A stretch of DNA of 64,000 nt from the NCBI RefSeq assembly GCF_022549695.1, contig NZ_JAKZGS010000016.1, positions 1 through 64,000 of the forward strand. The letters run 5' to 3'. Below are positions 16,519-23,651 of the stretch, piece by piece. The translations under genes and the position numbers were made by a program. A model generated the notes under the pieces. That model did no database searches. It saw only the letters and a list, made by a program, of their open reading frames with translations, and was not told the DNA's origin. This stretch comes from Belliella calami. Lineage in GTDB: Bacteria > Bacteroidota > Bacteroidia > Cytophagales > Cyclobacteriaceae. Position 1 is the stretch's first letter. Each line of letters begins with the position of its first letter.

Positions 16519-16623
16519 TTTAATGTTTTTGATCTGTTTCAGAGGATTTAAAAAAAAAATCAAATATGATTATCCGCAATGACACCTGAAACAGCTTATC
16601 ATGCGAAATGTAAAATAAAGAAA

Positions 16624-16657
16624 GGCCAACAATCACTAATTAAAGCAATTGTTGGCC
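16624..16657 (-). terminator. Intrinsic terminator of the serA fusion gene
   Basis: The 10-bp perfect stem 16624-16633 / 16648-16657 (GGCCAACAAT with ATTGTTGGCC) is followed on the minus strand by TTTCTTTATTTT. It lies about 95 nt past the stop of the leftward serA gene. Confidence 0.72.
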
Positions 16658-16750
16658 ATGTTCATATAGGTTTGATAGGTAATATATTTGAGAAATTTAA
16701 TTGCTCGATCAAAACTTGTCATTCTCGGCAAAGAAATTTACTATGTCTGA

Positions 16751-18643
16751 TTAATACAAAACCCTAAATCTAATCGTGCCAGGAATTTCTTTCATGGCGT
16801 CAATCACTTCAGGTGAATATGCTTTGTCAATATCTGTGATCACATAACCGATTTTTTCATTGGTTTTCAAATATTGCCCAACGATATTGATTTCATGTTT
16901 GGCAAGACTATTATTGATTTTGGCCAATACACCAGGTTCGTTTTGGTGAATGTGGATCAGTCTATGCGCATCTTTCAAGAAAGGTAATTGGATATTAGGG
17001 AAGTTTACAGAATTGTAAGTATTACCTGTGTTGATGTATTCCATGATCTTTCCAGGGACGAATCGTGCGATGTTTTGCTGAGCCTCCAATGTAGATCCCC
17101 CAATATGAGGTGTCAGGATCGTATTTTTCATTCCGATCAATTCAGAATCAAGTGGTTCGGAATTGTTTTTTGGTTCTTCAGGAAATACATCGATCGCTGC
17201 TCCGGCAATATGACCAGACTCCAAAGCATCTTTGAGAGCCTTGATATCGACTACATGTCCTCTGCTAAGGTTTAGCAAGTAGGAGCCAGGCTTCATTTTG
17301 GCAATCTTGGACTTGTCAAGAATATTTTTGTTGTCTTTTCGTCCATCCACATGCAACGAAATCACATCACAAGTGCTCAGTAGCTCGTCCAAAGAATCTA
17401 CTTTGGTCGCATTTCCAAGTGCTAGTTTTTCGATAACATCAAAATAATAGACATCCAAACCCATATTTTCTGCCAATACGGAAAGCTGGGCACCGATATT
17501 TCCGTAGCCAATGATCCCGAGCTTTTTACCACGAATCTCAAAACTTCCGGTAGCGGACTTATCCCAAATTCCTTTGTGCATCCCAAGACTTTTGTCGTGG
17601 AATCCACGCATCAAAAAAATGATCTCTGCAATAGCCATCTCTACTACAGATCGGGTATTGCTAAAAGGTGCATTGAAGACAGCGATACCTTTTTCCGTAC
17701 AAGTCTCCAAATCAATCTGATTGGTACCGATACAAAATGCACCAATAGAAATAAGTCTATTTGCATTTTCCAATACTTTTTTGGTTACATTCGTTTTGGA
17801 ACGAATACCCAAAATGCTGACATTTTTGATTTTTTCGGCAAGTTCATCCTCTGAAAGTGCAGAAGAGATTACCTCTACATTGTATCCTTCCTGATTCATC
17901 AAATCTACACCGATTGGGTGTACGTTTTCAAGAAGCAATACATTGATTCGGCTTTTTGGGTAAGAGAATTTTTTGTTCATTTTGTTTACATAAAGAATTT
18001 CATCTAAGCTTGGAGCTATATGATCTGCTTTGGAAGTGACTTTTGGTCGCGCTATATTCTCTGTGAAGGCATAAAATTTATTGGCCATCCCAGAGGCTTT
18101 GATTTCATAGTCAGTATATCCATCACCGATTACATAAATCTCACCTTCTAAGTTAAGATTTTTGATGGTTTCGGGCTTACCCCCATTTTTGGAAAGAATA
18201 TTTTCCCTATCAAAATCTATGATTTTTCCGGATTCATCATACACAAATTCATTTGCGTACACATTTTCAGCCTTGATTCCATATTCTCCTACGATAGGAG
18301 TGATGAAGTCTTTGAATCCATTAGAAATGATAATGATATTATCGGCATTTTCATTAAAAAACTCTTTGTTTCTCTGAAACGATTTCGAAACTTTTTGCCT
18401 TAAAGCATCAATCAATACAGAAATTTGTGGCTTTGAAGCTTCCAAAATCTCCAACCTTCTTTCCAGACTTTCCCTAAAATTCAGCGAACCTTCCATCCCC
18501 ATATCGGTAATGTCTTTGATGGCTTTTAGTTTTTCTTCTCGTTTAGGATCTTTTTCAAGACTGATTTCCCCTAGGACATCCAGTGCTTCTACTTGTGTAA
18601 ATGTACTGTCGAAGTCAATGATGAATTTTGTATTATTGGGCAT
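16751..18643 (-). CDS. serA: HAD phosphatase-phosphoglycerate dehydrogenase fusion (SerB-like/SerA)
   Basis: This 630-residue protein catalyses NAD-dependent oxidation of 3-phosphoglycerate, the first step of serine synthesis. Residues 1-215 are a phosphoserine-phosphatase-like HAD domain: DFDST with Asp10 and Asp12, SNG at 107, GDGYTD at 173-178. Residues about 230-530 are the D-3-phosphoglycerate dehydrogenase with GYGNIGAQ (379-386), Arg461 (LSRGHVVD), Glu490 and His513 (TPHIGGST); the spacings 29 and 23 equal those of E. coli SerA Arg240/Glu269/His292. An ACT domain (about 560-630, HIHQNEPGVLAKINNSLAKH) should bind serine. The HAD catalytic residues are intact, so steps 1 and 3 of the pathway may be on one chain. 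SerC is not in the window. Confidence 0.93.
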   Translation of the reverse strand: MPNNTKFIIDFDSTFTQVEALDVLGEISLEKDPKREEKLKAIKDITDMGMEGSLNFRESLERRLEILEASKPQISVLIDALRQKVSKSFQRNKEFFNENADNIIIISNGFKDFITPIVGEYGIKAENVYANEFVYDESGKIIDFDRENILSKNGGKPETIKNLNLEGEIYVIGDGYTDYEIKASGMANKFYAFTENIARPKVTSKADHIAPSLDEILYVNKMNKKFSYPKSRINVLLLENVHPIGVDLMNQEGYNVEVISSALSEDELAEKIKNVSILGIRSKTNVTKKVLENANRLISIGAFCIGTNQIDLETCTEKGIAVFNAPFSNTRSVVEMAIAEIIFLMRGFHDKSLGMHKGIWDKSATGSFEIRGKKLGIIGYGNIGAQLSVLAENMGLDVYYFDVIEKLALGNATKVDSLDELLSTCDVISLHVDGRKDNKNILDKSKIAKMKPGSYLLNLSRGHVVDIKALKDALESGHIAGAAIDVFPEEPKNNSEPLDSELIGMKNTILTPHIGGSTLEAQQNIARFVPGKIMEYINTGNTYNSVNFPNIQLPFLKDAHRLIHIHQNEPGVLAKINNSLAKHEINIVGQYLKTNEKIGYVITDIDKAYSPEVIDAMKEIPGTIRFRVLY

Positions 18644-18947
18644 TATTGTAATGAAGTTTTAATGAATTGAAGTCCAAAATTAGGATATTATTAAAAAATA
18701 AACACTTTTATTGACAAAAATACTTTTGCAATGCTAAAGAATTCGCTACGAAATCGTTTGTATTCTATTTAAATGCATTATTTCGAAGAAAATTATTTTT
18801 GCTAACATTTATTCTGTGATTTCATTTCTTTACAAATGATGATAGACCTTTGTAGCTTCCTTTCACTGCTAACGATAAATATTCAAAAAAAGAAATTAAA
18901 ACAAAGAGCAGTCACCCAAGACACAAAATCTTGGGTGACTATTTCAA
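18644..18947. other. Intergenic region with a serA -7 element and a terminator
   Basis: 304 bp without an ORF. On the minus strand TAATTTTG (18675-18682) fits the TAnnTTTG -7 element about 32 nt before the serA start. The DUF2911 terminator is at 18910-18940. The remaining AT-rich part shows nothing recognisable. Confidence 0.5.
18910..18940 (-). terminator. Intrinsic terminator of the DUF2911 gene
   Basis: A perfect 12-bp stem 18910-18921 / 18929-18940 (AGTCACCCAAGA with TCTTGGGTGACT) has a 7-nt loop. On the minus strand it is followed by a T-rich stretch, 8 nt beyond the DUF2911 stop. Confidence 0.75.
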
Positions 18948-19799
18948 TTATTTAATAGACTTGATAAGTCTATCATTAAGCCCAACATAATCAGGATTTT
19001 TGGCTTCTTGTGCCATTTCTTTTGACTTGTTAGCACTTGCTACGGCTTCTTTTTTCATACCCAAAGCAAGCTCAATTTTAGCTTTGAGATGCATTGTCCA
19101 ATATTTAGGGTCTGATTCTACCGACTTGTTTATCCATTCAAGGGCTATCGGAAGTTCCTTATTTGTAGTGAAATAGTAATTGGCTGCTTGATAATACAAT
19201 CCTGGATTCGTCGGCTCTTGATCGATCACCAATTCCTTGATCTGACTCATTACGATTTCGTCCACTTCAGTTTCTATCCTAAACTTGACGCTTGCATTTT
19301 CCCATTTGATGGCAACAGATGCTCCAGTATCTGTCATATCAATAAAGCCAATTTCCATAGTTTCATATTTAGGCTTTGCTTTGCCAGCTTTTACATTAAA
19401 ACGTACCAGATCATCAGAAGCGCTATAGCCGACAGCTCCCCATAATTTTGTGTTTTTTGAAAGTATTATTGTCCACTCATTTTTATTTGGGATTGAGTAG
19501 AGTGCGTATGAGCCTTCAGGGACATTCTTTCCTTCGATCTTCACGTCAGTAGAGAAAGTTATTATGGTCGCAGCATTGGCACCTGTTCTCCAAACTTCAC
19601 CATAAGGTACAAGTTCACCGAAAATCTTCCGACCTTTGGTACTTGGTCGGCTGTATTCAATTTTGACATCACTCAATCCGATTTTCTGGGAGATACTCGA
19701 TGCAGGACTTGCTTGTGGCATTTCGATTTGTTGTGCCACCAAAGTCACAGACATGCCCAAAATCAAAATAAATAAGAGTAAGCTTTGTTTTTGATTCAT
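18948..19799 (-). CDS. DUF2911 domain-containing secreted protein
   Basis: This 283-residue protein has a signal peptide of about 22 residues (ILGMSVTLVAQ). The DUF2911 core covers about 30-175, with IKIEYSRPSTKGRKIFG-like and GEVWRTGANAATIITFSTDV blocks (here VKIEYSRPSTKGRKIFGEL and GEVWRTGANAAT) and an EWTIILSKN strand. The C-terminal 90 residues are helical and TPR-like (NPGLYYQAANYYF, ALEWINKSVESDPKYW). The domain is common in Bacteroidota periplasmic or outer-membrane proteins; its function is unknown. It is a single gene with its own terminator. Confidence 0.85.
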   Translation of the reverse strand: MNQKQSLLLFILILGMSVTLVAQQIEMPQASPASSISQKIGLSDVKIEYSRPSTKGRKIFGELVPYGEVWRTGANAATIITFSTDVKIEGKNVPEGSYALYSIPNKNEWTIILSKNTKLWGAVGYSASDDLVRFNVKAGKAKPKYETMEIGFIDMTDTGASVAIKWENASVKFRIETEVDEIVMSQIKELVIDQEPTNPGLYYQAANYYFTTNKELPIALEWINKSVESDPKYWTMHLKAKIELALGMKKEAVASANKSKEMAQEAKNPDYVGLNDRLIKSIK

Positions 19800-20002
19800 T
19801 TTTGTATGTTTATTTATTTAAAATTATATTTGTTAATGATCTTTTGATATGCGAAGCGATTGAAAGGTTCCTATTTTTACAAAATTATTTGATCAATTCA
19901 GTAATCCGCATCTAAATTTGAGGATTCTTTAGCTATGCTACAAACGATCGATTATTTAAAATTCGACATTTTGATTATAAATATTAAAACACTTTAATTT
20001 TC

Positions 20003-20923
20003 ATGGGAATAGCAATAATATCACCAAATAGAAATCCAAGTGTATGGGTTCAGAATATCAAGAAAATTGATGACAGTATAGATATTCAGGTATATCCAAA
20101 TATTCCAAGAAAAGATGATGTTGATCTTGTGATATTGTGGCAACATCCCAAAGGGATCTTGAGGGAATTTAAAAACCTGAAACTAATCTGCTCAATGGGG
20201 GCAGGTGTTGATCATATTTTATCTGATGATACCATTGATCCAAAATTGCCAATTACAAGGATAGTCGATGAAAAACTTACTTTTTCGATGACGAATTATT
20301 GTGTAATGGGAGTTCTCAATTTTCATAGACAAATGAAAAGATTCAGTGTGCAACAGTCCAACAAAAATTGGGATATGTCTAACCCCGAAATTGATGTCCA
20401 TGTTGGAGTCCTTGGAGTAGGGGAGCTTGGTGGTGATGTGATCAAAAAACTTCAATCCCTGAACATAAAAGTTTCTGGTTATGGAAATTCTCCTAAAATT
20501 GGGCTGGATTATCCTTATTTTTTCGGGGATGAGTTAGAATTACTACTCAAAAAAGTGAATTTAATCATTTGTTTATTACCTTTGACAGCAGATACTGAGA
20601 ATTTTCTAAACAAAGACTTTTTTAGAAAATGCAGTGAAGGAACATATATTATTAATGTTGCACGGGGCAAACATTTGGTGGAAGAAGATCTTTTGGAAGC
20701 TATTAGAGAAGGACATATCTCTGGTGCTTTGTTAGATGTTTTTAGAACAGAACCACTTCCAACTGACCATCCTTTTTGGAATGAAGAGAAAATCTCTATT
20801 ACTCCACACATAGCAAGTGTGACTAATCCAGATGCCGCTGCCCCTCAAATTGTTGAAAATTATAACCGTTTATTGAATAATAAATTTTTAAAAAATTCTA
20901 TCGATAGAATTAAGGGCTATTAA
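20003..20923 (+). CDS. D-2-hydroxyacid dehydrogenase (glyoxylate/hydroxypyruvate reductase A-like)
   Basis: This 306-residue NAD(P)-dependent dehydrogenase reduces 2-oxoacids such as glyoxylate or hydroxypyruvate. The short form and the N-terminal MGAGVDHIL block fit the GhrA branch. Visible motifs are the Rossmann GVGELGGDV (about 134-142), Arg in NVARGKHLVEEDLL, Glu in RTEPLPTDHPFW and His in ITPHIASVTNP. It starts 203 nt from the divergent DUF2911 gene and is followed after 10 nt by the universal stress protein, so the two are probably co-transcribed. The substrate is inferred from family similarity only. Confidence 0.87.
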   Translation: MGIAIISPNRNPSVWVQNIKKIDDSIDIQVYPNIPRKDDVDLVILWQHPKGILREFKNLKLICSMGAGVDHILSDDTIDPKLPITRIVDEKLTFSMTNYCVMGVLNFHRQMKRFSVQQSNKNWDMSNPEIDVHVGVLGVGELGGDVIKKLQSLNIKVSGYGNSPKIGLDYPYFFGDELELLLKKVNLIICLLPLTADTENFLNKDFFRKCSEGTYIINVARGKHLVEEDLLEAIREGHISGALLDVFRTEPLPTDHPFWNEEKISITPHIASVTNPDAAAPQIVENYNRLLNNKFLKNSIDRIKGY

Positions 20924-20933
20924 AGTATAAAAA

Positions 20934-21776
20934 ATGTATAACAATTTTAAAATCGTTTGTCCAGTAGATTTTTCAGAATGTTCGCTCAATGCAATCGAAT
21001 ACGCAGCCAAGCTTGGAGAAAAGTATCAAGCGACACTTTATCTATTTCACGTACCAAACAAAGAAGATTATCAAAAGCTATCTTCAAATGGTCTGATGGT
21101 AGGGGACCAATATTCCTTCATCAACAAAAAGTTGGGGAATTTGGTACAGACAGTCAAGGTTGAAAGTATCCCTCTTGGATTGAAAGCATGTGAAGCACAA
21201 ATTAAGGATGGGGAAATCGTTGAAACTATTTTGGAGTTTGCCAATGAGATCAAAGCAAATCTTATCATTATGGGTACAGAAGGAGTCAATGATTTCAAGA
21301 AAAACTATATAGGATCAAGATCAGCAGATCTGATTGGGAAGTCTGAAATAGATGTACTGATGATTCCTAGAAAAGTATTTTTCAAAGTTCCGAGAAAGTT
21401 TGTGTATGCTACAGATTATCATGATGAAGATAAATTAGCAATCCAAAAAGTAGTTCAGCTAGCAATCTTTTACGACTCTGAAATTGATATGGTTCATGTA
21501 AGTTCAAGAGCAAGGGGAATAGATAAACTTACACATCAATCTATGATCAGTGAACTATCCCCGTTAATCAAATACGAAAAAATAGCTTTTGTTCTCAAAA
21601 CATACAGGGACTCGCCGGGTTTGGGTTTGGAAAATTATCTTATTTCTGCAAAAGGTGACATCCTGATTACGCTGAGCAAAAAAAAGAGCTGGTTTGACCA
21701 ACTCTTTGCACAAAATCTCTCGAAAAAAATGTCTTATTTTATCAATAAGCCATTGTATGTGATCAAACAACCTTAA
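20934..21776 (+). CDS. Tandem universal stress protein (UspA family)
   Basis: This 280-residue cytoplasmic protein has two Usp domains. The first (1-145) starts KIVCPVDFSECSLNAIEYA and carries a nucleotide-binding-type loop IIMGTEGVND followed by GSRSADLIGK and a VLMIPRK end. The second (about 150-280) begins FVYATDYHDEDKLAIQKV and is degenerate at the loop (ILITLSKKKSW). It is common in Bacteroidota that only domain 1 keeps the ATP-binding pattern. Its stop overlaps the stop of the convergent TPR gene within CCTTAAGG. Confidence 0.9.
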   Translation: MYNNFKIVCPVDFSECSLNAIEYAAKLGEKYQATLYLFHVPNKEDYQKLSSNGLMVGDQYSFINKKLGNLVQTVKVESIPLGLKACEAQIKDGEIVETILEFANEIKANLIIMGTEGVNDFKKNYIGSRSADLIGKSEIDVLMIPRKVFFKVPRKFVYATDYHDEDKLAIQKVVQLAIFYDSEIDMVHVSSRARGIDKLTHQSMISELSPLIKYEKIAFVLKTYRDSPGLGLENYLISAKGDILITLSKKKSWFDQLFAQNLSKKMSYFINKPLYVIKQP

Positions 21777-22483
21777 GGTTTTTTTCCTTTGAGACCAGAA
21801 CCTATAAATTCAACAAATTCACTCCAAGTAGATTTATCTGTAAATACCTTTTTGAAAATTTTCATGTACTTTTCAAAAGATACTGTTCGACCTGAGTTTT
21901 CTTGTTTCGGCATAGTAAACTCAGGTTTTCTATGTTCCGATTGCTGAGTCAAGTCACTTTTTGTATTTTGGTTAGATTTGTAGCCTACTAATTCATCTGC
22001 CTTTTCGAAACTTTTCTTTGATCGTGAAATGTGTCCCATTTTCTCTTCTACCAACCCACGGTTGTTGTAAGCCACCGCATCTTCAGGATCCATTTCTATT
22101 GCCTTGTCATAATCATCCAATGCTCCTTGAAAATCCCCAATTCTATCTTTAAAATAAGCTCTGCTAGAATACCGATAAGGATTGCCTGGTTCTAAATTCA
22201 AAGCTCTATCGAATTCAGCGGCAGCTTCTTCATTCCTTTTCAAAAGGTGTAAAACTACAGCCCGATCACTAATGTAACTTGGATTATAGGGTTCAAATTG
22301 AATCAAGTAATCGAAATCCTCTAGGGCTAAGCTAAAGTTTCCCATTCGTGAATGTACCCTTGCTCTGAAAAAGTAATACTCGGTATTTTTTACATCATTT
22401 TCAATGCAGGCATTTACTGTATCCAAAGCCTCTTTAAACTTACCTTCTTTGAAGTATCCAACTCCTGTTTCAAAATTTGCCAC
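21773..22483 (-). CDS. Tetratricopeptide repeat protein
   Basis: This 236-residue protein without a signal peptide has about four consecutive TPR units from residue 4 to 150 (ANFETGVGYFKEGKFKEAL, EYYFFRARVHSRMGNFSLAL, PSYISDRAVVLHLLKRNEEA, YRYSSRAYFKDRIGDFQGAL, VAYNNRGLVEEKMGHI). The C-terminal 80 residues are polar, with a helix near the end (MKIFKKVFTDKSTWSEFVEF). It should be a cytoplasmic protein-protein interaction adaptor. A TATTTTTG -7 element is seen at 22512-22519 on the minus strand. No partner can be named. Confidence 0.85.
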   Translation of the reverse strand: MANFETGVGYFKEGKFKEALDTVNACIENDVKNTEYYFFRARVHSRMGNFSLALEDFDYLIQFEPYNPSYISDRAVVLHLLKRNEEAAAEFDRALNLEPGNPYRYSSRAYFKDRIGDFQGALDDYDKAIEMDPEDAVAYNNRGLVEEKMGHISRSKKSFEKADELVGYKSNQNTKSDLTQQSEHRKPEFTMPKQENSGRTVSFEKYMKIFKKVFTDKSTWSEFVEFIGSGLKGKKP

Positions 22484-22587
22484 TTGATTTTAATTTTGTT
22501 CTATTTAAATACAAAAATATACCTTAGAAAGTTTAGATTTTAGTAGTTTTGATTTAAAAATGCGCTTTTTAAAAGATGAAATCTTTC

Positions 22588-22595
22588 TATCTTTG
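22588..22595 (+). promoter_or_regulatory. holA operon promoter -7 element (TATCTTTG)
   Basis: TATCTTTG matches TAnnTTTG and sits 17 nt before the holA start, giving a very short leader. No good -33 TTTG lies at the usual distance. Confidence 0.5.
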
Positions 22596-22612
22596 AACTG
22601 TAAAATTTAGCT

Positions 22613-23635
22613 ATGCCAAGTAAACCAGAAGATGTAATCAAAGACCTGAAAGCAGGTAAATATGCCCCTATTTATTTTTTGCAAGGTGAAGAACCTTTTT
22701 ACATTGATGAAATCACAGATTTTATAGAGAAAAATGCTGTCCCTGAACATGAAAAGGGTTTCAATCAAACAGTCATGTATGGAAAAGATTCTCAGATGAG
22801 TTCTATCATAGGGAATGCCAGAAGGTTTCCCATGATGGCAGATCGTCAGGTAGTGATTGTCAAAGAAGCCCAAAATATTCCAAATTTAGGAAAAGAAGAT
22901 ACTGATACGCTGTTGTTGAACTATATTCAAAACCCGCTTCCTAGTACCATTCTGGTATTTGCCCACAAGTACAAGGTATTGGATGGAAGAAAAGCCTTGG
23001 CAAAGGAATTGGACAAAAAAGCTATACTTGTCAAATCTGAAAAAGTGCCCGAGTATAAGTTGGCACCGTGGATTGAAAATTATGTTTCTTCAAAAGGGCA
23101 TAAAATTGATAACAAAACAGCAACCCTGCTGGCAGAAAGTATTGGGAATAACCTGGAGGTGATGACCAACGAAATCGGCAAAATGCTTATCAACTTTACA
23201 GAGAAAACACAGATTGACACCAGCCATGTCCACAAATATGTCGGTATCAATAAAGATTTTAATAATTTTGAACTTACAAAAGCCATAGGGGTAAAGGATA
23301 TCATTAAGGCCAATAAAATCGTTCATTATTTTGGACAAAACCCTAAAGGTCACCCACTAATCCCGATGATTGCATTGATGTTCAATTACTTCAGCAAAAT
23401 AGCAATCACCCACGATATGAAAGGTGCTTCTGATGCTGATTTGGCGAGAAAATTGGGAGTGAATCCATACTTCGTAAAAGAATACACCATAGCAGCCAAA
23501 AATTATCATTTGGGCAAGGTTATTGATGCCTTCGAATACATAAAAGAGGCAGATCTTCGATCCAAAGGAGTAGATGCCAACGGGATGAATGAATCCCAAA
23601 TCCTTAAAGAATTGATATTCAAAATTATGCATTAA
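22613..23635 (+). CDS. holA: DNA polymerase III subunit delta
   Basis: This 340-residue clamp-loader subunit opens the beta sliding clamp. The N-terminus APIYFLQGEEPFYIDEITDFIE is the conserved delta start, followed by the AAA+-like lid region with VIVKEAQNI and the C-terminal collar domain (DLRSKGVDANGMNESQILKELIF). The length is normal for the family. The -7 element just upstream makes it the first gene of a long operon, and the 995-residue TPR protein follows after 16 nt. Confidence 0.93.
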   Translation: MPSKPEDVIKDLKAGKYAPIYFLQGEEPFYIDEITDFIEKNAVPEHEKGFNQTVMYGKDSQMSSIIGNARRFPMMADRQVVIVKEAQNIPNLGKEDTDTLLLNYIQNPLPSTILVFAHKYKVLDGRKALAKELDKKAILVKSEKVPEYKLAPWIENYVSSKGHKIDNKTATLLAESIGNNLEVMTNEIGKMLINFTEKTQIDTSHVHKYVGINKDFNNFELTKAIGVKDIIKANKIVHYFGQNPKGHPLIPMIALMFNYFSKIAITHDMKGASDADLARKLGVNPYFVKEYTIAAKNYHLGKVIDAFEYIKEADLRSKGVDANGMNESQILKELIFKIMH

Positions 23636-23651
23636 CCAGCATATTGACATT

